Shown: positions 50,508 to 60,500, counted from the stretch's first letter. The stretch: 64,000 nt of DNA from Clostridia bacterium UC5.1-1D2 (GCA_001304855.1 BBZN01000014.1:1-64000), one strand, 5' to 3'. The notes: generated by a model not told the origin, from the sequence alone. Numbers and translations: made by a program.

Positions 50508-51329
50508 ATGAAACGACGGCTGATACAGCTTTGCGCTGCATTGTTATATAATTTAAACCTGAAAGGCTTTGGGGAAGCAAGTATCTACAGGGGAAAGATA
50601 AAGGGCGCCTGTGTGCCGGGGCTGAATTGTTACTCCTGCCCCGGAGCTATCGGTTCCTGTCCTCTGGGAACCCTTCAGAATTCCCTGGCCTCCATGGATC
50701 GGAAGCTGCCCTTTTACATATTGGGAACGCTGCTTCTGTTTGGGGTCATGTTAGGCAGGACGGTCTGCGGCTTTCTCTGTCCCTTCGGTTTCATCCAGGA
50801 GCTTCTCTACAAGATACCCGGGCCGAAACTGAAGAAAAACAGAGCGACCCGGGCGCTGTCGAATCTGAAGTATATCATACTGGTGGTTTTCGTGTTGGTA
50901 TTGCCGGTTGTCTATAAGATAGCCCTGGGATTTCCCGTTCCCGCCTTCTGTAAGTATATTTGCCCTGCAGGGACTTTGGAGGGAGGAATTCCCCTGGTGC
51001 TGCTGGATGAAAACCTGGGCAGCCTGGCAGGGGCCCTCTTTGCCTGGAAGGCAGGCGTGCTGGCTGTGATTGCAGCCGCTTCTGTGTTCATTTACCGCAG
51101 CTTCTGCCGTTTTCTCTGCCCCTTGGGGGCCATCTACTCTCTTTTTGCCCCTGTGGCTATGCTGGGCGTGAAGGTGGACGAGGATGGATGCACGAATTGC
51201 GGCCTGTGTGTTAAAACCTGCAAGATGGATATAAAAAAGGTGGGAGACAGGGAGTGCATCCAGTGCGGAGAGTGTATCGGCAAATGCGGTCCGGGCGCCA
51301 TTGGGTGGAAGAAGCCCATAAAAGCCTGA
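50508..51329 (+). CDS. 4Fe-4S membrane protein, NapH/YccM-like
   Basis: Intact 273-residue polytopic membrane protein with several helices and many cysteines: NCYSCPGAIGSCP, VCGFLCPFGFIQ and CKYICPAGTLEGG, the NapH-type CxxxCP motifs. FCRFLCPLGAIYSLF follows. Two C-terminal 4Fe-4S ferredoxin clusters have CTNCGLCVKTC and CIQCGECIGKC. It probably carries electrons across the membrane to or from the thioredoxin lipoprotein encoded in the same operon. Start ATG 50508 lies 14 bp after the CD1871A stop. Confidence 0.92.
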   Translation: MKRRLIQLCAALLYNLNLKGFGEASIYRGKIKGACVPGLNCYSCPGAIGSCPLGTLQNSLASMDRKLPFYILGTLLLFGVMLGRTVCGFLCPFGFIQELLYKIPGPKLKKNRATRALSNLKYIILVVFVLVLPVVYKIALGFPVPAFCKYICPAGTLEGGIPLVLLDENLGSLAGALFAWKAGVLAVIAAASVFIYRSFCRFLCPLGAIYSLFAPVAMLGVKVDEDGCTNCGLCVKTCKMDIKKVGDRECIQCGECIGKCGPGAIGWKKPIKA

Positions 51330-51437
51330 AGTCCGCCCCATCGGGCCGGCCGCTGTGTATCAGAGAAACAAGAGGGAGCCGTTCAGGCTTCTAGAGTTGG
51401 AATATGAAAAAATGCCCGGATAAAACGCTTGGATAAG

Positions 51438-51469
51438 CCGGCTGCACCTTGACAGGTGCGGCCGGTTTT
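51438..51469 (+). terminator. Terminator of the thioredoxin / 4Fe-4S operon
   Basis: CCGGCTGCACCT (51438-51449) and AGGTGCGGCCGG (51454-51465), one mismatch, then TTTT. Confidence 0.85.
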
Positions 51470-51481
51470 CATGTAATACAC

Positions 51482-51498
51482 ATCAACAAATTGTTGAT
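51482..51498. promoter_or_regulatory. Perfect 17-bp palindrome, operator candidate
   Basis: ATCAACAA-A-TTGTTGAT, about 100 bp upstream of the promoter of the YheO-type regulator. Confidence 0.45.
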
Positions 51499-51595
51499 TA
51501 TTTCTTTAGAACCCGGATTAATAAAACCGTTAACCCCGATATAAAGATAAAAAACAGAGGAAATTTAAAAAAAATCACTGAGAACACTAAATATA

Positions 51596-51624
51596 TTGAC
51601 AAAATACTGAGAAATCTTTAGAAT
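51596..51624 (+). promoter_or_regulatory. Promoter of the regulator-kdgK-eda operon
   Basis: Consensus TTGACA (51596-51601), 17 nt, TAGAAT (51619-51624), 45 nt before the regulator start. Confidence 0.7.
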
Positions 51625-51669
51625 AAAATTAAACAGATTGTTGAAGTTATAGGAGATTGGGGGAATTCT

Positions 51670-52367
51670 GTGGGATATGTAAGGGATAATTTTGAGGTGC
51701 TGGACAGTCTGGCAAAATGCATTGCCCTCCAGTTCGGATCCAACTGCGAGGTGGCGCTCCACGACCTGACCCGCCCTTATGGAGAAACCATTGTGGCTAT
51801 CTACAACGGCCACGTAACAGGGCGCAGCTGGGAGGCGGCGGAACCAACACAGGCCTGGAGATTCTCCGGGGCACCGCTGCGCCTGAGGATCAGTACGGTT
51901 ACGTCAACCGTACCGGAGACGGACGGATCCTGCGCTCCTCCAGCAAGTACTTCCGGGGACCTGAGGGCAGAGTGGAGGGCAGCCTCTGCATCAATATGGA
52001 CATTACAGGGCTGGTTATGGGGGAAGCCGCCATGAGGGAGCTCAGCGGTTACGGAGCGGGGACGAATACAAAAGAAGTATTCACAAGCAATGTGGACGAA
52101 CTTCTGGAAATTCTCATGGAGGAGGCGGTGAACAGCACCGGCGGCCAGCTTTTGACACTGACGAAGGAGGAGAAGGTTGCAGTGGTCCGCTACCTGGACC
52201 AAAAGGGCGCTTTTCTCATTAAAAAGTCAGCGGAGAAGGTTGCAGATTATCTCGGTATCTCCCGGTTTACCGTTTATAATTACCTGAATCAATCCCAGGA
52301 GGGCGATGCACAGGAGAAGGAGGGGGATGAGAGGGGAGAGATCCTGGATTCGCCTGGCGGCAGATAA
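51670..52367 (+). CDS. YheO/DauR-type PAS-HTH transcriptional regulator, one lost base
   Basis: About 233 residues. The N-terminal YheO-type PAS domain has CEVALHDLTRPYGETIVAIYNGHVTGR, continuing after a lost base near 51830 with GGGGTNTGLEIL and KYFRGPEGRVEGSLCINMDIT. The C-terminal HTH (DauR_HTH type) reads LDQKGAFLIKKSAEKVADYL and ISRFTVYNYLNQ. GTG 51670 follows GGAG and a G run. Family members regulate amino-acid or sugar-acid use. It lies 22 bp before kdgK in the same direction and probably controls this operon. Confidence 0.85.
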
Positions 52368-52389
52368 TTATCAACTATAGGAGGGGAAT

Positions 52390-53337
52390 ATGCCGGAAAT
52401 AATTACCATTGGAGAAACGATGGCCGCCTTTACACCGGGTTCAACGGGATATCTGCGGTATGTAAGGAATTTTGAAATGAGGATAGCCGGGGCTGAGAGC
52501 AATCTGGCCATAGGAGCCTCGAAGCTGGGGCACAGCGCCGGGTGGGTCAGCAGCCTGGGGAAAGACGAGTTCGGGGAGTTCGTCCGCAATTCCATACGGG
52601 CCGAGGGCGTGGATACCAGCCGGGTGGTATCCGACCCGGAACACAGGACAGGAATCATGTTCAAGCAGGTAAGAAATGCTTCGGAGACCTCTGTGTTTTA
52701 CTACAGGGAAAATTCCGCAGCCAGCCACCTGACGCCGGATATGCTGGATCAGGACTATCTGGCGTCCTCGCGGATTATCCACCTCACCGGCATAACGCCG
52801 GTTCTCAGCAAAACCTGCCGGGAGACGGTGGAAGCGGCCATGGACACAGCAGCCAAACACGGGATACCTGTAAGCTTTGACCCTAATATCCGCAGAAGGC
52901 TGTGGAAGGACCAGGATTATGTGCCATGCTGAGAGAAATAATGATGAAGCCCAAATTGTGCTCCTGGGAGCGGAGGAGGCCAAAACCTGCTGGGGACGGA
53001 GGATGCGCTTAAGGTCATGGATCTGCTCTTCAAAAAGGGAAAGGCCGGATTGATAGCGGTGAAGGACGGAGCTAAGGGCGCCTCTGTGGGAAGTCCTGAG
53101 GTGTTTGCCTCTATTCCCGCATTCCCCTGCACCTGCGTGGATCCGGTGGGGGCAGGCGACGCCTTTAACGCCGCGTTCCTCTGCGGTATACTGGAAGGAA
53201 AAGAGGTGGAGGAGTGCGGCCGCATGGGGGCGGTGGCCGGGGCCCTTGCCACCGAGACATATGGGGACACGGAAGGCTATCCTTCCAGAGAACAGATGGA
53301 GGCGGCCCTTAAGGGTCAGGCCGTTATTTACAGGTGA
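52390..53337 (+). CDS. kdgK: 2-keto-3-deoxygluconate kinase (PfkB family), two lost bases
   Basis: Sugar kinase of about 316 residues, phosphorylating KDG to KDPG. Marks: IITIGETMAAFTP, AGAESNLAIGASKLGHS (PfkB signature 1), VSFDPNIRRRLWK, and the C-terminal catalytic DPVGAGDAFNAAFLCGI. Lost bases near 52922 and 52983 break the middle; restoration gives AMLREIMMKAQIVLLG and EEAKTLLGTEDALK. AGGAGGGG precedes ATG 52390. It lies upstream of eda, which uses its product. Confidence 0.9.
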
Positions 53338-53382
53338 ATTCCAGACGGGCCCAGGGCCTGCCGGATATGAAAGGAGCAGAAC

Positions 53383-54001
53383 ATGAAACATATACTGGAG
53401 AACAATAAGGTATGCGCAATCATGCGCAATGTACCCCTGGAAAAAACCCTGGACTATGCGGAGGCCGTATATAAAGGCGGAATCCATATGTTTGAGGTTG
53501 CCATGAATTCTCCGGAGGCAGTAAAACAGATTGAGATGATGAGAAACCGCTTTGGAGATCAGGCCTTTGTGGGAGCGGGGACGGTCATTAACCAGGAGCG
53601 GTGCAGGGAGGCCAGGGCGGCCGGGGCTCAGTTTTTCTTGACGCCCTCGGCTGTTGTGGGCACTATGGAATTTTGCAGAAACCATGAGATTCCTCTTTTG
53701 CCGGGGGTGCTGACCCCCACAGATGTGACTGTCTGCCTGGAATACGGGTATTCCGTCATGAAGCTCTTCTGCGGGAGAGATGCCCCGGTCCTACATTAAG
53801 AGTCTGAAGGGCCCCTTCGACGGCACCGAGTATGTGGCTGTGGGGGGAGTAACCGCAGACAATATAAGGGAATTGCTGAACCAGGGCTTTATAGGCGTGG
53901 GAATCGGAAGCAATCTGATACCGAAGGATATGGTGAAGGACAGCCGGTGGGAGGCGGCGGCGGAATATGTAAGTGAAATCGTGAGGCGCGCCCGGCAATA
54001 A
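53383..54001 (+). CDS. eda: KDPG / KHG aldolase, bases lost in the active-site strand
   Basis: Class I aldolase of about 206 residues that splits 2-keto-3-deoxy-6-phosphogluconate into pyruvate and glyceraldehyde-3-phosphate. Marks: VCAIMRNVPLEKTLDYAEAV, FEVAMNSPEAVKQI (catalytic Glu region), VGAGTVINQERCREA, and GAQFFLTPSAV. The Schiff-base lysine lies in YSVMKLFPAGE, where two bases are missing near 53770. VAVGGVTADNIRELL and the phosphate-binding GVGIGSNLI follow. It starts 45 bp after kdgK; the pair forms the lower branch of sugar-acid catabolism. Confidence 0.93.
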
Positions 54002-54106
54002 GATTCCCCCTCCATGGACAAAACCATTCTGTGGAATACTGCTGCCAGCTCCAGGGAAAGGGTCCGCAGATCCTGCCTGTTAATGTCAGAAACTTTACAT
54101 TCAAAG

Positions 54107-54143
54107 CTGCCGGTGTTAAAATGAATTGGACGCCGGCAGTTTT
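54107..54143 (+). terminator. Terminator after eda
   Basis: CTGCCGG (54107-54113) and CCGGCAG (54133-54139), then TTTT. It lies 106 bp after eda and 51 bp before the next start. Confidence 0.7.
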
Positions 54144-54194
54144 CTGCCCGGCAAAAAACAGAACATGGAATCTGCACTGCATTAGAGGTAAAAA

Positions 54195-55281
54195 ATGGAA
54201 ACAAAGAGAATTGTAATAAAAGACCAAAGTCATATTGAGGATAAGGAACTTCTGGAGGCCGCAGAGATACTCCGAAAAGGCGGCCTTGTGGCATTTCCCA
54301 CAGAGACGGTCTACGGTCTGGGAGGAAATGCCCTGGATGAAAGGGCGGCCGGGAAAATCTATGAGGCCAAGGGCCGTCCTTCTGACAATCCTCTCATCGC
54401 CCATGTCTCCTGTGAGGCAGAGGTGGAGCCCCTGGTAAAGGAGATTCCCGAGGCAGGACGCAGGCTTATGAGGCATTCTGGCCGGGCCCCCTGACCATAA
54501 TATTTCCTAAAAGCAATAAAGTCCCCTACGGAACCACAGGAGGCCTGGATACGGTGGCCGTCCGCATGCCGGACCATCCGGTGGCGAACCGGCTCATCGC
54601 TCTGGCCGGAGTGCCGGTGGCGGCGCCCAGCGCCAATACTTCCGGCCGTCCCAGCCCTACAACCGCAGACCATGTGTGGCAGGACATGAAGGGACGTATT
54701 GATATGATAATTGACGGCGGAGCTGTGGGAATCGGAGTGGAATCCACCATTGTGGACGTGTCGGCGCCGGTGCCTCAGTGCTGCGTCCTGGAGCCGTCAC
54801 TATGGAGATGCTGCGCCAGGTGCTGGAAGAGATCACGGTAGATCCTGCCATACTGGGCCCTCTGTCCTCCGATGTAAAGCCAAAGGCGCCGGGAATGAAG
54901 TACAGGCATTATGCCCCCAAGGCAGATCTTACGCTGGTGGAGACGGGGCAGGGCGGCCCGGCGACTATGGAGAAAACCCAGGTGGGGCGCATGATAGCCA
55001 AAGTGCGGGCTCTCGCAGAGGAAAAGCTGTCCCAGGGCTGCAGAGTAGGAATTATCTGTACAGACGAGTCCAGAGACAGCTACCCTGAAGGCCTGGTCCG
55101 CAGCATCGGAGCCAGAGACAGCCAGGAATCGGTAGCCCACAATCTCTATGGGTTGCTGAGAGAGTTCGATGATCTTCAGGTGGAATATATATTTTCAGAA
55201 AGCTTCCCGGAGGATCATCTGGGACAGGCCATTATGAACCGTCTTTCCAAAGCCGCCGGATATAAAATTGTGAGAATTTAG
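54195..55281 (+). CDS. ywlC: Threonylcarbamoyl-AMP synthase (Sua5/YwlC), two or more lost bases
   Basis: Makes threonylcarbamoyl-AMP from threonine, bicarbonate and ATP for the t6A modification of tRNAs; generally essential. About 363 residues when repaired, the two-domain Sua5 form. The YrdC domain has [75 protein letters not shown] and [12 protein letters not shown]. The C-terminal Sua5 domain starts after [11 protein letters not shown]-type [17 protein letters not shown]. Lost bases are near 54475 and 54770. It stands alone with its own upstream terminator. Confidence 0.93.
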
Positions 55282-55330
55282 GGTGTATTCAGAAGCCCTT
55301 TTCTGCCAGATGGAATAAAAAGGAGGCCTT

Positions 55331-56005
55331 ATGGAAAAGCAGACGCTGGGCGAGATTACGGCCCAAAAGATTTTAAATATGATACAGGAGAAGGGCTGCA
55401 CCTCCGGCGACAAGCTGCCCACTGAGGCGGAACTGGTGGAAAGCCTGGGAGCAGGCCGCAACACGGTGCGGGAGGCCCTTCGGATCCTTATGTCCCGCAA
55501 CATTGTAACCATCCGCCAGGGTTCCGGAACCTTTGTCTCGGACAAAACGGCGTGGCGGACGGATCCTCTGGGATTCTCCCTGATTGAGGACCGCAGAAAG
55601 CTGACTGAGGATTTGATTCAGGTACGGGTGATGCTGGAGCCGCCTCTGGCTGCCCTTGCAGCCCAGAATGCAACAGAGAAAGACATACTTACGCTGGAAA
55701 ACATCCTTCTTGACCTGGAGGAGGCCATGGAAAAGAGAGAGGACTATGCAGAAAAGGACTGCCGGTTCCACTCCCAGATAGCCCGCTGCAGCCACAATGT
55801 GGTCATGGTTAACCTTCTCCCGGTCATCACCCACGGGGTCCGGGTCTTTGCCGGCTCCGTTCAGGAGACGGAATACGAACAGACCCTTCTGTCCCACCGC
55901 AGGATCTTTGAAGCCGTCCGCAGCCGCCGCCCAGTGGACGCAGAGCAGGCCATGTACTTCCACCTGATGTACAATGACAACCGTTATAAAGAGGAACTCT
56001 TGTGA
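55331..56005 (+). CDS. FadR-type (GntR family, FCD domain) regulator
   Basis: Intact 224-residue regulator. The winged helix has DKLPTEAELVESLGAGRNTVREALRIL and IRQGSGTFVSD. The FCD effector domain has VRVMLEPPLAALAAQNAT, the metal-ligand-type Asp/His residues, FHSQIARCSHN, and HRRIFEAVRSRRPVDAEQAM. AAAGGAGG precedes ATG 55331. It lies upstream of the GlpA-like operon and probably controls it, perhaps through the inverted repeats at 56028 and 56098. Confidence 0.92.
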   Translation: MEKQTLGEITAQKILNMIQEKGCTSGDKLPTEAELVESLGAGRNTVREALRILMSRNIVTIRQGSGTFVSDKTAWRTDPLGFSLIEDRRKLTEDLIQVRVMLEPPLAALAAQNATEKDILTLENILLDLEEAMEKREDYAEKDCRFHSQIARCSHNVVMVNLLPVITHGVRVFAGSVQETEYEQTLLSHRRIFEAVRSRRPVDAEQAMYFHLMYNDNRYKEELL

Positions 56006-56015
56006 CATTCATTAT

Positions 56016-56058
56016 AAAAAGATTCTTATTCATCCCATGAATTTGAATCTTTTTTGTT
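56016..56058 (+). terminator. Terminator after the FadR-type gene
   Basis: AAAGATTC...GAATCTTTT arms around a loop, with a T run. Confidence 0.6.
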
Positions 56059-56108
56059 GACTAATTCAGTTTAGTATGATAAAAATAGATTATATTTATG
56101 GGATGAAT
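56028..56108. promoter_or_regulatory. Promoter region flanked by two 11-bp inverted operator halves
   Basis: ATTCATCCCAT (56028-56038) and its exact complement ATGGGATGAAT (56098-56108) bracket TTGACT and TA-rich -10 candidates (56057-56085). The arrangement suits a repressor loop or two binding sites of the FadR-type regulator encoded just upstream. Confidence 0.5.
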
Positions 56109-56160
56109 AAAAGGGTTACCCATACATTTTGTCTGAGATTCCAACAGGAGGAGAGAGCTA

Positions 56161-57631
56161 TGAGGCAGCTATACGATGTGCTCATTATCGGCGGCGGCGT
56201 GGTGGGAAGCGCGATTGCCAGGGAAATGTCCAGGTACAGCCTGAAAATCGGCGTACTTGAGAAGAACATGGATGTATGCAATGAAACCAGCGGGCGCAAT
56301 TCAGGGGTGATTCACGGAGGGTTCGCATATGATACGGGGACCCTGAAGGCAAGGCTGTGTGTGGAGGGAAACCGAAACATGGAGCAGCTTGCAGCGGAAT
56401 TGGATTTTAAGTTTATCCGCTGCGGCAAAGTGCTGGTAGGCAATACCCAGGAGGATTTGGAGACGCTGAAGCGCACTGTGGAACAGGGGGAGGCTAACGG
56501 GGTCAGAGGGCTGAAGATTATTGACAAAGCCCGCCTTCATGAGCTGGCGCCTGCGGTTGTGGGAGAGTTTGCCATGTTCTCCCTGACAGCGGCATCGTGG
56601 ATCCCTTTAATTACACGATTGCACTGGCTGAGAACGCCCATCAGAACGGAGCGGACTATTTCCTGGGCCATGAGGTTACGGCCATTGACAGGGACGGTGA
56701 CGGCAATTACTGTATCGCCACTCCCAAGGGGCGGTTCCACAGCCGCTGGGTAGTCAACAGCGCAGGTCTTGGCTGCGGAAAAATATCCCATATGCTGGGG
56801 ATAAAGGGCTATAAAATAATTGGCTCCAAGGGTGATTATATTATCCTGGACAAGAGAACCGGCCCTCTGCTCCCTCTGCCTGTATACCCTGTGCCCAGCA
56901 ACACCTATATGGGAATCCACGTCACCAACACTACGGACGGAAATGTGATTGTAGGCCCCAATGCGGACCTGGTAACCGATTTTACATATTACGGCGTGCC
57001 TCAGGAGAATATGGATTATCTGGCCGAAAGCGCGTCGGCTCTCTGGCCCTGTATCCAAAAGCAGGACTATATCCGCAATTACTCCGGAATCCTTCCAAAA
57101 TGGGTGGATGACAAGGGAATCATTCAGGATTTCAAAATAGAGATAAGAGACGATATCGCTCCCAGGGCCATCAATCTCATAGGCATCGAGTCTCCGGGAC
57201 TTACAGCGGCGGCGCCCATTGCCAGATATGCCGCAGGCCTTATGGCGGAGCGGGAAAACCTCAGGCCCAACCCGGACTTTCATCCTGTAAGAAAAGGAAT
57301 TAAGCGGTTTAAAGAGATGACGCCTGAGGAACAGAATCTCCGGATCCGGGAGAATCCTGATTACGGCCAGGTAGTCTGCCGCTGCGAGAAGGTTACAAGG
57401 GCCGAGATCCTGGAGGCCATTCACAATCCTCTGGGTGTGGATACTGTGACAGGCGTCAAATACAGAACCCGTTCGATGATGGGGCGGTGCCAGGGCGGAT
57501 ACTGCCAGATGCGGATCGCCCAGATGCTGCAGGAGGAGCTGGGGAAAAAGGAGACGGAGATTCTGTATTCAGGGGAAGGTTCTCAGCTGTTTTACGGAAA
57601 AGTCCGACAGGAGGTGCAGAATGAGAGCTGA
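56161..57631 (+). CDS. GlpA-like FAD oxidoreductase with BFD-type [2Fe-2S] domain, one lost base
   Basis: About 490 residues of the DAO/GlpA/LhgO family. FAD site VLIIGGGVVGSAIAREMS, NETSGRNSGVIHGGFAYD, VVNSAGLGCGKISHML, and the C-terminal NLIGIESPGLTAAAPIARY. A BFD-like cluster domain follows, with VCRCEKVTRAEILEAI and GRCQGGYC. A lost base near 56584 breaks it at SPDSGIVDPFNYT. ATG 56161 follows AGGAGGAGAG; the upstream in-frame ATG 56076 is unlikely. It forms a three-gene unit with the next FAD enzyme and DUF1667. Glycerol-3-phosphate or a 2-hydroxyacid are possible substrates. Confidence 0.9.
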
Positions 57632-58956
57632 GTTAAATGAGATAACAGTGGAGAGGGTCGATGTTCTTATTGTGGGCGGAGGACCTGCAGGCCTGGCCGC
57701 AGCCGTGGAGCTGTACCATAAGGGAATTCGGAATATTCTTATTGTGGAGCGGGAAAAGCAGCTGGGGGGAATCCTGCGCCAGTGTATACACGACGGATTC
57801 GGACTTACCAGGTTTAAAACCACCCTAAGCGGGCCGGAGTATGCCGACAGGTTCATAGAAGAGGTTGAACAACTGGGCGTCCCCTATATCACAGACGCAG
57901 CGGTGCTGGAGGTGTCGGGTGATAAGACTGTCACTGCGGCCTGCAGCCAGGGAATTCGGCAGTGGAAGGCTGCGGCCGTAATCCTGGCCATGGGGTGCAG
58001 GGAGAGAACCAGAGGAGCGCTTGGAATTCCCGGCGAACGTCCCGCAGGCGTATTTACTGCAGGCGTTGCCCAGGCGTATATAAACCTCTACAACCTTATG
58101 CCTGCCAGGGAGGTGGTTATATTGGGATCCGGCGACATAGGAATGATCATGGCCCGCCGGCTTACGCTGGAGGCGCTCATGTCCAGGCAGTGTTTGAGAT
58201 ACAGCCCTACCCCAGCGGTCTGCCCCGGAACATTGAACAATGCCTGAATGATTACAATATTCCTCTCTATTTAAGCCATACCGTGACTTCCGTTCACGGC
58301 GGCAGACGGCTTACAGGGGTGACGGCAGCCCAGGTGGATGAACATTTTAATCCTATTCACGGAACGGAGAAGGAGTATTCATGCGACACGCTGATTCTGT
58401 CTGTGGGACTGATTCCTGAGAGCGAGCTGACTATGGACGCCGGGGTCACTCTGGACCCCAGAACCAAAGGCGCGTGGTGGATGAAAACTTCCAGACGGAT
58501 GTGGAGGGCATTTTTGCAGCGGGAAATGTACTTCACGTTCATGACCTGGTGGACTTTGTATCTATGGAGGCGGAGGCCCTGGCGGACTCTGCAGCCCGCT
58601 ACATAAAGGAGGGCCCCCTTGCCCCCTGCCCCATCAGGATACATACGGACAAAAACCTGGGCCATACCATACCCCAGAAGGTCAGCGGCGCCCGGAATTT
58701 CAACCTGTCCATGCGTGTGACCCATCCTATGGGAAATTGCCGGATTGCAGTATCCCAGGGGGACAGGGAGATAGCAGCCAAAGAGATGAAAAAGGCCATA
58801 CCTGCGGAAATGATCCAGATGGAGATTCCATGTGAAAAATTAGAGGCGGATAAACCACTGGAGATCACCTGCGAAAGCAGGATGCCGGATAAGGGCCCGG
58901 AGCGTTCGCGTGAAAAGCCGGTATGGGATAAGAATCTGGAGGTGCATAAGCAATGA
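57621..58956 (+). CDS. FAD/NAD-dependent oxidoreductase, second subunit, two lost bases
   Basis: About 446 residues of the pyridine-nucleotide-disulfide-oxidoreductase-like family that accompanies GlpA-like enzymes. FAD site VDVLIVGGGPAGLAAAVELYHKG, LGGILRQCIHDGFGL, and AAVILAMGCRERTRGALGIPG. The NAD site is REVVILGSGDIGMIMARRL, and GIFAAGNVLHVHDLVDFVS is also present. Lost bases lie near 58180 and 58480. ATG 57621 overlaps the previous gene by 11 bp, and the DUF1667 ATG (58953) overlaps its stop. It probably passes electrons from the first subunit to NAD or another carrier. Confidence 0.9.
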
Positions 58957-59333
58957 CAAGAGAATTCACCTGTATTATATGCCCAAATGGCTGTGAAATT
59001 ACGGCGGAGACAGAGGGGGAGGAGGGAAAGCAGCGGCTGACCTCCTGCCGGGGAGCCCTGTGCCCAAGGGGAAATGCCTATGTGGAGCAGGAATTGAGGG
59101 ATCCCCGCAGAAACCTTGCAACCTCTGTGCTTGTAAAGGGCGGAGCCCTGCCTCTGGCCAGCGTCCGCCTGACGTCCCCGATCCCCAAGGACCGGCTTCC
59201 CGACGCGATGAAGGAAATCAAAGCCTGCGTCCTCACAGCTCCGGTTCAGGCCGGGGATATAGTAATCCACAGGCTGCTGGGATACCATACGGATGTGATT
59301 GTAACCAAATCCGTATCCGAAGCAGAAGAATAG
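58953..59333 (+). CDS. DUF1667 protein, partner of the FAD enzymes
   Basis: Intact 126-residue DUF1667 protein. The N-terminal Cys motif FTCIICPNGCEI, followed by SCRGALCPRGNAYVEQE, gives a CxxC...C...C set able to bind a metal or cluster. The remainder (RRNLATSVLVKGGALPLASV) matches the family. It is the third gene of the conserved trio, overlapping the previous stop in ATGA. The family is assumed to be a small electron-transfer or assembly subunit. Confidence 0.92.
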   Translation: MTREFTCIICPNGCEITAETEGEEGKQRLTSCRGALCPRGNAYVEQELRDPRRNLATSVLVKGGALPLASVRLTSPIPKDRLPDAMKEIKACVLTAPVQAGDIVIHRLLGYHTDVIVTKSVSEAEE

Positions 59334-59387
59334 CCGAAGCCGATAAGAGGCATGGTTCTCTGCCGCAGAAATATAATACCATAGAAT

Positions 59388-59441
59388 AAAACGTCCGATT
59401 TTCCGGGAATCCGAATTCCCGGGAAAAAACGGACGTTTTTT
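59388..59441. terminator. Bidirectional terminator between convergent genes
   Basis: AAAACGTCCG (59388-59397) and CGGACGTTTT (59430-59439), with an inner perfect CCGGGAAT/ATTCCCGG hairpin. The A-rich left and T-rich right flanks let it serve both the DUF1667 operon and the convergent gntR gene. Confidence 0.9.
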
Positions 59442-59532
59442 GTGTATGCCACTTCCCAAACAGTACGCCGCCGGGCAGAGGCTTTTACAGACCCTGCCCG
59501 GCGGCTTCAAATACGGAACAAGCTGCCCGCAG

Positions 59533-60215
59533 CTATATAAAATACTCCGGGAATTTCTTTCTGAGCACGCCCTGGTCTACCAGGGCGGTGGAAATATGCT
59601 GAACCATGGCTTTTCCGGCGGCTTTTGGATCCCGGGACTCCAACGCTTTGCAGATTGCCAGATGTTCGTTGATCACACGGTCGGAAATGGCTATATGGTA
59701 ACTCAGCTTCCTCTGCCTGTCAAAATGGGGCATCACCGTCTCCATTGTCTCGTAGATAAACGTCATATTGCATACATCATAGAATTCTTTATGAAAGGCG
59801 ATATCCAGGGCCAGAAATTTTTCAAAATTCTCCCTGGGACCGTTGGCCGCATAGTCCTTCTGGAGCGTGATTGCATCGTAGAGATTATCCAGATTCTCCT
59901 GACTCATAAGACCGCAGCTCATTTCCGCCAGAGGGCCTTCTATCATCTTGCGCATGGTACACACCTGTTCCACAATTTCCGTATTGATAAGTGACACAAA
60001 GATTCCCCGCTGAGGATAACTCTCAATAAGCTGTCCGTTTGTAAGGGAAAGTATGGCCTCCCGCACAGGAGTACGGCTTATATTCAACTCTTTTGATATC
60101 TCAATATCGGATATTTTTGCCCTGGGACAAAATTCAGATTGATTATCTGGTGGAGAAGATAACGCTGGGCAAACTCCCGGGCGGTTTCACCTGATTTCTG
60201 CTTGAATGTATTCAT
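59533..60215 (-). CDS. GntR-family (FCD) regulator, one lost base
   Basis: About 227 residues. The start ATG 60213-60215 has AAAGGAG upstream. The N-terminus MNTFKQKSGETAREFAQRYL leads into a winged helix, SDIEISKELNISRTPVREAI, once a G near 60125 is restored. The FCD domain includes EFEK-type NFEKFLALDIAFHKEFYDV and VINEHLAICKALESRDP, with Asp and His residues able to bind a metal. It is divergent from livJ and probably represses it; palindromes and TATATC motifs fill the shared intergenic region. Confidence 0.88.
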
Positions 60216-60292
60216 TGCTGCAGCTCCTTTTTATATTCATATTGTCACCAATCAAAAGTGATATATTAGGAAAATGTCTTTTTGCTACAGTT

Positions 60293-60322
60293 AGTATATC
60301 GGGAGGTAAGTCTATTTGTCAA
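60293..60322 (-). promoter_or_regulatory. gntR promoter
   Basis: On the minus strand TTGACA (60317-60322), 18 nt, TATACT (60293-60298), about 80 nt before the start. Confidence 0.6.
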
Positions 60323-60456
60323 GGCACAGCCGGATAAATAGGGATATAATGCAGGTTTGAATTTTAAAAAAGAGTATTAATTGGTCTATATGCACAAAAA
60401 ATGATGGAATAAAATGTGTAAACCATACAAAGTATTTGTTAAAAAATTATTTAATA

Positions 60457-60500
60457 TTGCAATAGATGAGTCTATATAGTATATTACTATCATAATGATA
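60457..60500 (+). promoter_or_regulatory. livJ operon promoter with palindromic operator
   Basis: TTGCAA (60457-60462), 17 nt, TATATT (60480-60485). A perfect palindrome TATCAT-A-ATGATA (60488-60500) sits just after the -10 box, at the expected transcription start, as for a GntR-type repressor. TATATC motifs recur at 60499 and 60519 and on the gntR side. Confidence 0.6.
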
